A DNA stretch of 64,000 bases from JABCYV01 sp963729325 (GTDB lineage Bacteria; Acidobacteriota; Terriglobia; Terriglobales; Acidobacteriaceae), in NCBI GenBank assembly GCA_963729325.1, contig CAVSNS010000010.1, positions 1 through 64,000 on the forward strand, read 5' to 3'. This document shows, one piece after another, positions 8,601-17,566 of this stretch. The notes under the pieces are model-generated. The model did not search any database, was not told the origin of the DNA, and was given only the letters and a program-made list of their open reading frames with translations. Within the stretch, counting starts at the first letter, position 1. The number at the start of each line of letters is the position of its first letter. A program made the translations under genes and the position numbers.

Positions 8601-8804
8601 CTGATGACCTCTTTGGCGACTCTCCTTGGATTGGTCCCCATGGCTCTGAAGCTGGGGACTGGGGCGGAAGCCTATGCGCCCCTGGCGCGGTCAATTATTG
8701 GCGGGCTGCTGGTTTCGGTCGTGGTCACGGTTTACCTGGTGCCAGCTGCCTATATCTGGTTCCATGGTGAAAAAGAAACCGGCGCCGGAGCCCTGCCCGC
8801 ATGA
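5667..8804 (+). CDS. RND family efflux pump, inner-membrane permease (AcrB-like)
   Basis: At 1045 residues this is the normal length for the hydrophobe/amphiphile exporter branch. It shows the duplicated plan of one N-terminal helix, a large periplasmic loop and a helical bundle, repeated twice. In TM4 the usual VDDA motif reads LIDNSVVVLEN (D398, N399), so one of the two proton-relay aspartates is Asn. In TM10 the usual lysine before the NAILIVEF motif is a serine (VVSNSILIVEF). It therefore uses a modified proton path compared with AcrB, a change seen as a subtype and not necessarily a defect. It overlaps the adaptor gene by one base and the TolC gene by four (ATGA), forming a complete tripartite exporter. 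The substrate cannot be predicted. Confidence 0.95.
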   Translation: MSGFAIRYPFFIIVVCLMVAIVGAVTVVRMPVDLFPPINIPVVVVATFYSGMPPEQIERDITNPFERFFTLGSGIDHIESRSLPGVSLIKIYFQPGSDANADLSTISNLAMADLRRLPPGTLPPVVLKFDASSLPVCLITLKGQGLNETQLRDLGQYNVRNQIAGVPGASVPQPFGGRYRQIMVYVDPLKLEAHQLSVMDVVRTVNDSNLILPAGDVKIGPVDYNLYTNSQVPKATDINEMPLKTVGQSSVLVQDVGRAVDAQQIQTNIVRVDGQRSVYLPILKQGGDTNTIAVVDGVKEAIAKLVDVPKQLVAKVVFDQSVFVRMAIENLLHEGAIGLVLTGLMILLFLGSMRATAAVFLSIPLSALAAFLAIGAFGGTVNTMVLGGLALAFSRLIDNSVVVLENIFRHLEMGETPEIAAEKGGQEVSLAVLAATLATAIVFFPVIFLYGVSRFLFVALAVAVVLSLLASYAVAMTVVPLFCAKLIRRPHLTHEHEVPTGGFGRIVAGFNRYFEKLVRYYDHTLNRSLLRPVATTIGLAGISLLSLSLYPLLGVTFFPRTDPGQFVINVKAPSGTRIELSEKYVKQVEDDIREVVPANELSMIVSNIGLTTDFSAIYTPNSAPHTAFVQVSLKQDHKVGSYEYMRRVRQKLAEDLPQISTYFQSGGLVDSVLNMGMPAPIDVQVSGNNLDQTYAVASAIASQVRKLSAVSAVLIPQDIDYPALRLDIDREKASLVGLSQKEVVDNIITALTSNGMIAPDYWIDPKTGNPYMLTVQYAEDQVKTLTDLKQIPLRGARSSAPTTLDTVVNVHMIPSPTEVDHYQLFRVIDLYVSPKGEDLGRVSSQIDQIIQKTKLPEGVRINVRGSVQGMRSSFKSFGLGLVLSTVLVYLVLVAQFASFLDPFIILLAVLPGLAGVLLLLLITGTTLNVMSLMGLVMMVGIVVSNSILIVEFARNLRLRGTPLKEAVAVASRLRLRPILMTSLATLLGLVPMALKLGTGAEAYAPLARSIIGGLLVSVVVTVYLVPAAYIWFHGEKETGAGALPA

Positions 8805-10210
8805 GGAGAAATACGCCGCTGCTGATTGTTGCGGCTCTGCTGCTGGGCGTCCATTGTCCCGCACAGACCCCTTTAAAGCTGCAGACCGGCTCGAGCTTGC
8901 CGTCGGCGCCAATGCCGCAGTTGAAGGCAAATCAGGCTGGCGTGTCTCCGAACACACAACAGGTATCTCCTGCCTTAAGTAATCCTAATCAGCCGTCACC
9001 CTTGTCGTTGAAGCAAGCCGAAGCTTTGGCTTTAAAGAACAATCCACAGATCTCTGCAGCGCGGCTGATTGCTCTCGCCTCGCAACAGGTAACGCGAGAA
9101 GCGCGTTCCAATTTGTGGCCGACCGCAACCGCTGACTTGACGGCTGTAGATTCGCGCGACAACAGTCGCATCACGGCCGGTGGGCTTAACAATCCCATCA
9201 TCTATCAGCGCGCTGCAGCCGGGGTTATTGTGAGTCAGCTAATCACTGATTTCGGACGAACGAAAAACATCGGAGCAAGTGCCAGTTTTGCCGCCAAAGC
9301 TGAAGGTCAGAATGCCGCGGCGACGAAGGAACAAGTGCTTCTGGCGGTGGATCAGGCTTTCTACAACGCGTTGCAGGCCCACGCTGTTTTGAGCGTCGCG
9401 CAGCAAACGGTGAGTGCCCGGCAAACGGTTGCTGATCAAGTAGGGGCTCTGTATCAGAGCAAGTTGAAGTCCCAGCTTGACTTCAGTTTCGCGAATGTCA
9501 ATTTGGCGCAGGCTAAGCTGCTTCTTTTGGACGCGGAAAACAACGAGAACGCCGCGCTAGCGATTCTCTCCGCGGTTCTCGGCTATGCAACCTCACAGAA
9601 CTTTCAATTAGTTGAGGACACAACTCCGGTGGAGGCTCCGCCGGGTAATGTGGATGAACTGGTTTCAGAGGCTTTCGCGAATCGTCCAGAAATTCTGTCG
9701 CTCGGTTTTCAGTACCAATCCGCTACTAAGTTCCAGACTGCAGAACGTGACTTGATGCTGCCCAATATCCGGGCGCTAGGGGCCGTGGGTGATACCCCAG
9801 TCCGCAACCCAGTTCTTTCCAACTGGTATGGCGCCGTGGGCGTAAATGTTGAAATCCCTCTGTTCAACGGTTTTCTCTATGCGGCGAGATCCCGAGAGGC
9901 AAGTCTAAGGGCGCAGGCCACGCAGGACCGGTTGCGGGATCTGCGCGACCGAATTTCGCGTGACGTGCGAACCAGTTGGTTGAACGCGAATACCGCCTAC
10001 CAGCGGCTCGCTGTTACTCAGCAACTGCTCGATCAGGCCAACCTGGCACTCGATCTCGCTCAGACACGCTACAAGCTAGGATTAAGCTCCATTGTGGAGT
10101 TAAGTCAGGCACAGCTTCAGCAAACACAGGCCCAGATCAGTAACGTACAAGCCGGGTCCGACTACCGTCTGGCTTTGGCTGTTTTGCGCTACGAGACTGT
10201 CGGGATTTAA
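8801..10210 (+). CDS. TolC-family outer-membrane efflux channel
   Basis: This 469-residue protein has a signal peptide (LLIVAALLLGVHCPAQ) and a Pro/Gln-rich linker. Two outer-membrane-efflux repeats follow, at residues about 65-260 and 280-465, with the usual entry motif LSLKQAEALALKNNPQI and the later repeat LDQANLALDLAQTRYKLGLSSIVELSQ given here only as landmarks: LDLAQTRYKLG and SSIVELSQAQL. It forms the outer-membrane duct of the RND pump. Its ATG overlaps the pump stop by four bases. The cysteine in VHCPAQ could be a lipidation site, as in many TolC homologues, although the lipobox is imperfect. Confidence 0.93.
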   Translation: MRRNTPLLIVAALLLGVHCPAQTPLKLQTGSSLPSAPMPQLKANQAGVSPNTQQVSPALSNPNQPSPLSLKQAEALALKNNPQISAARLIALASQQVTREARSNLWPTATADLTAVDSRDNSRITAGGLNNPIIYQRAAAGVIVSQLITDFGRTKNIGASASFAAKAEGQNAAATKEQVLLAVDQAFYNALQAHAVLSVAQQTVSARQTVADQVGALYQSKLKSQLDFSFANVNLAQAKLLLLDAENNENAALAILSAVLGYATSQNFQLVEDTTPVEAPPGNVDELVSEAFANRPEILSLGFQYQSATKFQTAERDLMLPNIRALGAVGDTPVRNPVLSNWYGAVGVNVEIPLFNGFLYAARSREASLRAQATQDRLRDLRDRISRDVRTSWLNANTAYQRLAVTQQLLDQANLALDLAQTRYKLGLSSIVELSQAQLQQTQAQISNVQAGSDYRLALAVLRYETVGI

Positions 10211-10268
10211 CAGACAGGGTGTTTCCGCCGGCTTTCAAGATAGTCGAGGAGGTACGCCCAGGACAGGA

Positions 10269-10905
10269 CTATTGACAGTCTGCGATCGGGTTAAAGGCAG
10301 ATCCTGAGTCGCATGGTGGCAGCACATGCGTCTCTTTGTGCTTTAGGACCCACAGCCCGTCGGCGTTGGTGATGTAGATCAAATTGCGCGCGTCGTCAGC
10401 GAGAACACTGGTGACTCCCTCAAAGGTCTGCAGTGTCCGCGGATTCTTCGGATCACTTAAATCCAGCACTCTCACCGACTCGGTGGGACGCGCAGCATCC
10501 GTAGTTCCCTGTGGTCTTGCCTGCACCAGTTCGTGGCGGGAGCCAGCCGTACCCGAGCTCTCGGGTGCTGCGGCCAGGGCGATCCCTCCACCGAGCATTT
10601 GCAATCTCGCACCGGAGCCCTTGCTGGGCAAGACCATGCGGTTTGTAACATTCGGCCGATACGGTTTTGTGACGTCGATGATCGTATAAGCCGGTTTGGC
10701 AGCTTGCTGGATGTATAGGTATTGCTTGCTGCCTTCTTGCTGCAGGAACATCTGATTAACCGCAGGTCCCGACAGCGGCAAATGCGCAATGACTGTTGCT
10801 GACTGTGCGGCGCTGCTTTCTCTTTGTCTTTTGCCGTCGCGCACGGCGTCATCGCGAAAAAGACGAGCTCAGCGCTACCGCTGGTCCGACACCCTTCTGC
10901 GACAT
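10269..10905 (-). CDS. Secreted LVIVD-repeat-like protein, copy B (frame disrupted near the start)
   Basis: The intact part (10269-10844) matches copy A at 2832-3491 closely: VIAHLPLSGPAVNQMFLQQ, GSKQYLYIQQA, ESVRVLDLSDPKNPRTLQ, and the shared ending PIADCQ. No signal peptide is present if it starts at 10844. Reading upstream across two apparent frame changes (near 10867 and 10815) gives an ATG at 10905 with MSQKGVGPAVAL, then VFFAMTPCATAKDKE, which is a good signal peptide aligned with copy A. The break points are inferred. It faces copy A across the efflux operon, and its function is unknown. Confidence 0.6.
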
Positions 10906-11017
10906 GGCCGTGCTGATCCTTTTCAATCCGGCTACCCTCCTCCACGCCCAGCCTTACCGTTGCTCGGCGACGCTTTTGAAAACGGGTTGGCAGATCATGT
11001 CATTCCTGCGCGCCTCA

Positions 11018-12776
11018 TTATTGCTGGGCGAAGACCCCGATACAACCGTTCGCGCTCTGGGTCGTGCAGATTCCGCCTGCTTGCAGAGGTACGAACACAT
11101 GATTGTTACCGGGATCAACGGCTATGCTGTGGGAATTGCTATTCGTTGTCACATTCACCAGCCATTGGTTGGTTCTAGCATCGATGACGCCCATCACCGG
11201 CCCCGTGGGCATATCTCGGGCCGCCAGATAGTATCGGTTGTCGCCCGGGTTGTACCAGGTCTCGTCCACACCGCCCACGTTGTCGATAGTCGCGATGATA
11301 GCGCCGGTGGTGCCGTTAATTACGTACTCGTTGGGTGGGAAGGCTTCTCCGTCGTGGTCCGCGCAACCCACAAGGAAATTGTCACCCGGCCCTTGCACGA
11401 TGCTACTTGGCATACAGTTGGGCATGATGAAGCTGTTGACGACGATCGGACCGTGCGTGGTGCCGATGCCGGGGTCGATTTCGTCCACGGTTCCGACCGT
11501 AAGGTCGGGGGTTGCATTGGCATTCGTCACCAAAAAGTGGCCGGTGTTGGGATTAAAGGCAGAGCCTCCAATGCCAGCAGGGGAAATGGCTCCAAAGGCG
11601 GCTCCACCAAAACTAAGAGCCGGTCCGTGATGGCAAGGGACATTCGAGCCCCCAGCACCAACGCCCGTGCCGGAGACGCCACTCGGAACGGCCGCGCCGC
11701 CAAAGAAGGCGAGAGAGGGATCAGGACAGGCAAAACCGTTTCCACTGTCGACCGGGACGGCATTGTTGACTGGCAACGCACCGTCATAATAGATCTGGCC
11801 AAGGATGCAGGTGGGAAAGTTCGTGGGACCATAAGCTTGAAGTTTATTCACTGGAAGGCAGTGCGACGTGCGTGCGACGACGCCGCTCATGTCGATGAGA
11901 GTAACAAAGGGCAGTCCAGGGTCACCATTTGCCACCAGAAGAATTTTGTCCTTTTCGTCCCAGGACATCTCGTCGGCGCGCAGGTCTCCGCAGGTGGGAT
12001 CGGAAAAGGCACGCCCATTCGCAGAGGCGATGCACCCTGCGATGCCAGTTGAATTAGCGATACCAGGGTTAGGTCCGTTGTCGTAGTCACCAGATTGGCC
12101 GGTGGGGACCGTAGCGATGACCGTCGGTGGATTCGCGGGCGTATTCGTAGTCAAATCGAAGACCACCACGCTGCTGCTTCCGTTGGCAACAAAAAGGGTC
12201 TTGCCGTCTGCAGTAAGAGCTTCGCCGTCTGGAGCCGACAATGGATTCACGCCGTTTGCGCGGGCTGCGCAGCATTGCGCCCCTGGAAACCCTCCAAATA
12301 AGTGGTTTGCTCCGAATGTTGGGATGGTGAATGTCACCCCTCCCGGAATCGTTGTTCTGCAACCGTAGCGGGTGAAATTCCCGAAGGCTGTAAGGATTGG
12401 TGGAATGATGTCGTTGCCTGTCCCATCCTTGATGCACGGGCTGGCTAAATTTCCCGCTGCCAGCTACGCCGTTGACGCCTTCGATAGCGTTGACCGCGAT
12501 ATCGGTGTTGGTATCAATCACAGCCACGTCCAAGCCGACGCGGTCTGATACGAAGAACCTGTGACTGACTGGGTCTACGACGCTAATGTCGAACGAGTTA
12601 AACGGGCCTCCGGGTTCGCCCGTAGGATTGTGCTCCGGCACCAGGATGACGTCGATATTAGTGTAACCGTCGGCCGTGGTTGTGCCGCATACCGGACAGT
12701 TCTTCACTGAGCCGCAGCCGCTGGCCATCACAAACAGCACCGTGAGAAGAAAGGAAAACAGGACTCGGTATTTCAT
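11018..12776 (-). CDS. Secreted beta-propeller (YncE/NHL-like) lipoprotein, one frameshift
   Basis: The start is ATG 12776 behind AGGAGGAG. The N-terminus MKYRVLFSFLLTVLFVMASG followed by CG is a lipoprotein signal, and CPVCG follows. Repeated units such as FNSFDISVVDPVSHRFFVSD, DGKTLFVANGSSSVVVFDL, DKILLVANGDPGLPFVTLID and NPNTGHFLVTNANATPD have the pattern of YncE/NHL beta-propeller blades. A one-base insertion in the AAA of GGGAAATTT (about 12450) splits the gene into 12776-12450 and the remainder; removing it gives about 585 residues. It probably binds or scaffolds something at the cell surface. It ends in CIGVFAQQ. Confidence 0.7.
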
Positions 12777-12916
12777 CGAATCTCCTCCTGCGTTTTTCCA
12801 TGCCCTACCGGCCGCGGTTTCCAAGCTGCGATCAGGTTTGCCGCGCAACCTTGGACGGCCGCATCCATATCAGCAAAATCAGCAAACTTCGATTCGAGGC
12901 GAAGCACGGTGAGCTC

Positions 12917-14495
12917 CTAGAATCTGAACTGCAAACGGTTAAGTAACACGTAGAAATTCTGTGGTATTTGGCCGGTGATGCTCGGACTCGACAACCGATC
13001 CACACTGAGGTTGAACTGGTACTTGATCCAGTAGTTGAGATACCAGTTGATCCCGCCGGTGAACTGTTCGGTGTGTTGTGAAAATGTGGGCACGAACCCC
13101 GGCGTCAAAAAGTTAAGCTGGTTTAGGCCCGGTTCTTTCGCCTGTATCCGGTCATAGCGGAACGCCACTTCCCAGGCACCCCGTCCGCGTCCTCCGCCTG
13201 CCGCCTCAGGACCCAGGAATGGGTGCTTCACCTTCGGGGTTCCGTTTTCCGGCCGGGTTTCTCCCGTCAGCAAGTAGGTCACTTGTCCATAGCCAGCCTT
13301 GGCTACAATCGGTGGAAGATTGGTGAACCCCAGTCCTCCGGCCTGTTCCGACCCAACCCCGTTACGCAACTGGTTAAGCTGATCGTACTCGCTGCGGATC
13401 GCCCAGGGACCGTGCGTCCAGGTGAATTCTCCGTTGTAGCGATAAATGTTGCCGTTGATTCGGAACTGCGGGAAGAAGGTGTAGGCAACGTCGGGTAGAG
13501 CGGCATTAAAACTCAACTCATTGGAAAGGCCTCGGGCACGGCCAACCGCGATCGATCCACCGAAGGCAAATCCCTGAAACAAGTAGTCCTTCTTTTTCCG
13601 CCATGGGTAGAAGCGAAGCCTGCCCACAAATTCCGGCTGGTTTGTCGTGTCAGCGGCCAGGATTCCCTTGCCGTTAAACGCCCCCGCCCAGTACTGGACA
13701 ACGCCGCCTGAAAGGTCCCCGTGAATGGTGATGCCAGGGCTGCGGTAGGCGGTCGACGCGGATGGGTAGAGAAGAGAAGCCAGCGACCGTTCCACAAAAT
13801 CAATATTAGTGACCGCGGTTAGGGTTTCCTGAGCAAAAGGCTCTTTGAACTGGCCAGCTTGCACCTGGAATTGCGGGATCGGCTTGACGTTGATGAAGAG
13901 GTCGCGGAGAACGACGCCATTGGTCGCCGCAGCGTCAATCAGTAACGCGAAGTCATAATACTTGCCATAACTGCCCTGAAAACCGAAACGCGCACGCCGA
14001 ATAACAAAGGTGTTTGAGGGCGCGCCGTCGCCTTTATAGCCGCGGTAATCGCTCTGGACATATCCGTAGGGCAAAAGTTGGAATTGACCGTCCGGACTTC
14101 GAATGAAGAAGTGCTCTCCATTCCATCCTGCGATTGGGGTCGGTTCTTTTTTCGCCGCAGGTTGCTGCTCCAGGAGAGCCGGTTCCGCGAGTACGGGCTG
14201 CACCAGCGTGGCGTTTACCAGATGAGGACCATTTGCCGCCTGAGAATCAGCCAACCCAGCATTGGAAGCCTGCGAGTTGGCCTCGACCAGTCGCTGAACC
14301 ATCGCCTTCAGTTCATCGATGGTTTGCTTCTGAGCAGCGACTTCGCTGCGCAACTGCTGGACTTCTTCTTTGGTTGCGCCCGCGGAAGCCGACGTCGCAG
14401 TCTGGTCAGCAGGTCCATGTACTCTGAGCATGAGCTAGCGAACCTAGCGCGGCGAAAATTATCACAAGCAGGAAAAACGTTGGTAGCGAGCGCAT
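12917..14495 (-). CDS. Phosphate-selective porin (OprP/OprO-like), one frameshift after the signal peptide
   Basis: The body, 12917-14431, encodes a coiled-coil start (EEVQQLRSEVAAQKQTIDEL) and a barrel of the OprO/OprP type: FEGSYGK-like FGFQGSYGKYYDFALLID, FKEPFAQETLTAVTNIDFVE, and an ending of LNRLQFRF with terminal Phe. The signal peptide is in another frame: an ATG at 14495, behind a GAGAGG motif, gives MRSLPTFFLLVIIFAALGSL and then AHAQ. One extra base near 14428 separates the two. The corrected length is about 525 residues. Such porins pass phosphate or other anions; the true solute cannot be read from sequence. Confidence 0.8.
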
Positions 14496-14881
14496 GGTTT
14501 CCTCTCCCGGGATGGTTTTGCAAAACGGGGCCTGCCCTGCGGGTGGCGGAATGAAGGAATGCGCTCACCTGTGGTTCAGGGCAACGGACGAGTGGAATGA
14601 GACGTCTGCGTCTGAATCGCCACAACATGGAAGTGATATGAAAAGCGGACCTCTTGGTCCGGGGCGGTTGTTTATCACAATCTATAAGGTGCTGTCAAGA
14701 AAACTCTGACGCGGGCCGGTCGGAATGGGGCTTGTGACGCGAAGGCCCACAGTTCCCTGGAATCCGTGACTCGTGCGGCAGTGGTGAGGGTGAGCCGACC
14801 GACTAAGGAATACCCTGACACGAACGGCCAACGACGTAAGCGACCGCCACCAGAGCTCGTGGCCTTGACTATCCGAGTACA
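14496..14881. other. Intergenic region between the porin gene and the GntR regulator
   Basis: This stretch of 386 bases separates divergent genes and should hold both promoters. The only structure I see is the perfect hairpin CGGACC-TCTT-GGTCCG at 14646-14661, in the 5' flank of the porin gene. Read on the minus strand it is followed by CTTTTCAT, so it could be a weak terminator there. No convincing gene or -35/-10 pair was found. Confidence 0.4.
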
Positions 14882-15616
14882 ATGTGCCGGTCCGCTCGAA
14901 GGATGCGGGTGCAAGAGATTCTAAAATCCGACCTCGGACAAATTCGGAGAAGCAGAGTCTACGAAGAAGTCGCCAGACAGATTCGATCCCGCATTCTGGA
15001 GAAGCTGCGACCGGGTGACAAGCTTCCCCCGGAACGCGAACTTGCGGAGACACTAAGTGTTAGCCGGAGCTCGGTAAGAGATGCTATTCGGAGCTTAGAA
15101 TTGCTGGGCTTGGTCGATCCCCGTTCAGGTGCTGGAACCCTGGTTTGTGAAATCTCTGCTGATCGCGTGGTCAATCCCCTAGCTAACTCCTTGGTGCACC
15201 GGCGGCAATGGGTGATCGAGCTTTTAGATTTCCGCAAAATGCTTGAGCCTTCGCTGGCGTCGCGAGCGGCAAAGCGCGCCTCCCTGGTGGAGATCGCCGA
15301 GATGGAACAGATTCTGGTTCGACAAGAGGAGAAGGTTCGCCGGGGAGAAATTGCCACCGACCAGGACGCCGAATTCCATTATGGCGTCGCCATGGCGTCA
15401 GACAATAGCGTGGTGTTGAAAGTGCTGGACATTGTGATGGATCTACTGCTCGAGACGCGGGAGCGTTCTTTGCAAGTGGGGGGCAGGCCGCAGAAATCGC
15501 TGGCGGGTCATCGGCGGATCCTCGCGGCGATTAAGCGGCGCAACGCGTCAGCTGCCGAGGATGCCATGCGCCGGCACATACAAGACATCGAAGACATCGT
15601 GCTCGGGAAGCTATAG
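14882..15616 (+). CDS. GntR-family (FadR-type) transcriptional regulator
   Basis: The protein is 244 residues from ATG 14882, or 237 from ATG 14903, which begins the more conserved part. Residues about 24-90 form the winged helix (YEEVARQIRSRILE, LRPGDKLPPERELAETL, VSRSSVRDAIRSLELLGL). The C-terminal helical FCD effector domain shows EFHYGVAMASDNSVV and SLAGHRRILAAIKRRNA. Regulators of this group respond to small organic acids such as lactate, pyruvate, gluconate or fatty acyl-CoA. An L-lactate oxidation block lies about 7 kb away and could be a target, but that link is only inferred. Confidence 0.85.
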   Translation: MCRSARRMRVQEILKSDLGQIRRSRVYEEVARQIRSRILEKLRPGDKLPPERELAETLSVSRSSVRDAIRSLELLGLVDPRSGAGTLVCEISADRVVNPLANSLVHRRQWVIELLDFRKMLEPSLASRAAKRASLVEIAEMEQILVRQEEKVRRGEIATDQDAEFHYGVAMASDNSVVLKVLDIVMDLLLETRERSLQVGGRPQKSLAGHRRILAAIKRRNASAAEDAMRRHIQDIEDIVLGKL

Positions 15617-15674
15617 AGGAGACAACCGATTTCAGCGGTGTCTAGTAATCAAACCAAGCCCTTCGGCCACAGAC

Positions 15675-15986
15675 CTAGTTTGTCCAAACGATACCGGCTT
15701 TCTTTGCGGTTGCGTGCTCTTTCTTAAAGGCACGTGCCACATCGCCCAGAGGCACGGCATTCGATTCTGATACCACATCCCAGAGAGGCCTCTCTCCCCG
15801 AGCATAGGTATAGCCGTAGGCTCCGTCTCCCAGCAAATTCTGCTCCAGGCCCATGGGTTGACGAGAAGCATGTTGGGGATGGCTAGGAAACGCAAGCGGC
15901 TGGGGTTCGGCGTTTAAGAACGAAACAGACTGTCCAAAGGCTGCGGTGGCCCATAGAAAGAACAACACAAATAGTGAGGTCTTCAT
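15675..15986 (-). CDS. Small secreted hypothetical protein
   Basis: From ATG 15986 the product is 103 residues with a signal peptide (MKTSLFVLFFLWATAAFGQ). The mature part has YGYTYARGERPLWDVVSE and PLGDVARAFKKEHATAKKAG and ends in VWTN. The overall shape recalls short acidobacterial secreted proteins of unknown role; I recognise no enzyme motif. It is divergent from the permease pair beginning at 16307. Confidence 0.6.
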   Translation of the reverse strand: MKTSLFVLFFLWATAAFGQSVSFLNAEPQPLAFPSHPQHASRQPMGLEQNLLGDGAYGYTYARGERPLWDVVSESNAVPLGDVARAFKKEHATAKKAGIVWTN

Positions 15987-16306
15987 CGTGATCATCAATT
16001 CTTCTCCAACCTTAGAGAAATCTGCCAGGGGAGACTTCCAGTGGGGGGGATGGGAACGTGTGAGTTCCTCCAGCCTGGTCTGGCTCCAAGAAGAATGTAA
16101 GCAAACCCAATACCAAACCTGTCAGGCTAAGGTGTTCAACTTTCGAAAAGATGCAGGGTCGCGACGCAATTGTTTGCACAATTGTGGAGGGTGGATGCCG
16201 CGCATCAGCGAAATTGTCCCTCCCGCCGTTCTGCCCCGAAGTCGCTAACCCTTTCCGCAGCTGATAGTCCAACCCAGTGTCGCTTGGAGCCAAGCTGGGT
16301 TTCAAC
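15987..16306. other. Divergent intergenic region before the permease pair
   Basis: About 320 bases between the small secreted protein (minus strand) and the ABC permease (plus strand). Open frames here on either strand look like chance readings: low-complexity translations without motifs. No clear promoter, terminator or repeat was recognised. Confidence 0.35.
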
Positions 16307-17563
16307 ATGCGTATCCTGCTGGACATATGCGCCCAGACCGTGCGCACCCTGTGGGCGCACAAGCTGCGCTCCTTCCTCACCATGTTCGGGATCGCCTGGG
16401 GAGTTGGCTCATTGCTCCTGCTCGCCGGTGTGGGAGAGGGCTTCCGCAACGGCAACCGCAAGCAATTGGAGACCTTCGGAAAGAACATCATTTTCTTCTT
16501 TGGCGGACGCATGCCGGCAGTCGAGGGCAGCTTCAATTCCATGAAGTGGTTCAACCTGACCTACGATGATTATCTGGCGATAAAAAACGAATCCAAGCTG
16601 GCGCAGAACATTTCGCCGCTGATTGCGCGCGACGACATTCGCGCCGTCAGCGAGTACACCAGCACCAACGGCCAGGTTTCCGGCGTGCCGCCCATTTACA
16701 ACCAGGTTCGGACCATCCCTTTGCAGGTTGGGCGTTGGATCAACGATGACGACAACGCCGAACGCCGCCGCGTGTGCGTGCTGGGCCGGGAGATGACCCG
16801 CAATATGTTCCCCGGCCGTCCCGCGGTGGGCAGCTCCATCCTGCTCAACGGGGTTCGCTTCGAAGTGATCGGTGTGTTATCGATGATCGGCCACGAAGAG
16901 CACAACGCGACCAATGTCCGCATTTTCGTGCCGTTCAATGTCATGCGTGAGCTTTTCCCCCTCAAGGGCGACAACTCGAAGGAAGGCAATGCAATCTCGT
17001 TCATCAACTATCAGCCCCGCACCTTCGAAGAGAACGAGGATGCGAAGGATGAGCTGCACAGAATCGTGGCCCGCAACCACGGCGGCTTCGATCCCAGTGG
17101 TAAGGACACCTGGGAAGAATGGGACACGGTGAAGAATCAGAAAACCATGGGCAAGATTTTCACTGCCATGGATTGGTTTCTAGGCGGCGTCGGGCTAGTG
17201 ACGCTGGCGCTGGGCGCGATCGGAATCATCAACATTATGCTGGTGGCAGTGACCGAGCGCACCCGCGAGATCGGCCTGCGCAAAGCTCTGGGAGCCACCA
17301 ATCGAAACATCATGTTTCAATTCTTTCTCGAGGGCGCGTTCCTGACGCTGTTGAGTGGCGCAATCGGGGTCGGCGGTGCGATGTTGGTTGTCCGCCTGCT
17401 TTCGGGCGTGCAACTGCCGCAGGGCTTTGACACTCCGAAGATCGTACCCGTGTCGGCGATCAGCGCGGTGCTATCGCTCGCACTTGCGGGCATTGTTTCT
17501 GGCCTCTACCCCGCCCGCAAAGCCGCGATGTTGGAACCGGTTGAGGCTTTGCGCCAGGAGTAA
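16307..17563 (+). CDS. FtsX/MacB-like ABC transporter permease 1
   Basis: ATG 16307 gives 418 residues with the MacB layout. An N-terminal helix (LRSFLTMFGIAWGVGSLLLLAG) is followed by a large periplasmic domain (about residues 45-270) and three C-terminal helices of the FtsX domain (GGVGLVTLALGAIGIINIML, TEREIGLRKALGATNRNIM-like segment TREIGLRKALGATNRNIM, and ALAGIVSGLYPARKAAMLEP). It ends in the typical PVEALRQE. MacB-like permeases act with an ATPase in mechanotransmission or efflux, not as channels. The second permease begins four bases after the stop. No ATP-binding subunit is adjacent. Confidence 0.88.
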   Translation: MRILLDICAQTVRTLWAHKLRSFLTMFGIAWGVGSLLLLAGVGEGFRNGNRKQLETFGKNIIFFFGGRMPAVEGSFNSMKWFNLTYDDYLAIKNESKLAQNISPLIARDDIRAVSEYTSTNGQVSGVPPIYNQVRTIPLQVGRWINDDDNAERRRVCVLGREMTRNMFPGRPAVGSSILLNGVRFEVIGVLSMIGHEEHNATNVRIFVPFNVMRELFPLKGDNSKEGNAISFINYQPRTFEENEDAKDELHRIVARNHGGFDPSGKDTWEEWDTVKNQKTMGKIFTAMDWFLGGVGLVTLALGAIGIINIMLVAVTERTREIGLRKALGATNRNIMFQFFLEGAFLTLLSGAIGVGGAMLVVRLLSGVQLPQGFDTPKIVPVSAISAVLSLALAGIVSGLYPARKAAMLEPVEALRQE

Positions 17564-17566
17564 GTC

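Noticed and set aside
10796..12052. Long plus-strand open frame of about 418 codons
   Set aside because: It is the complement of the beta-propeller lipoprotein gene, which has a lipoprotein signal, a strong ribosome site and repeat structure. The plus-strand translation has no family motif.
16012..16554. Minus-strand open frame of 180 codons before and within permease 1
   Set aside because: It overlaps the start of a clear FtsX-type permease, and its translation is low in motif content.
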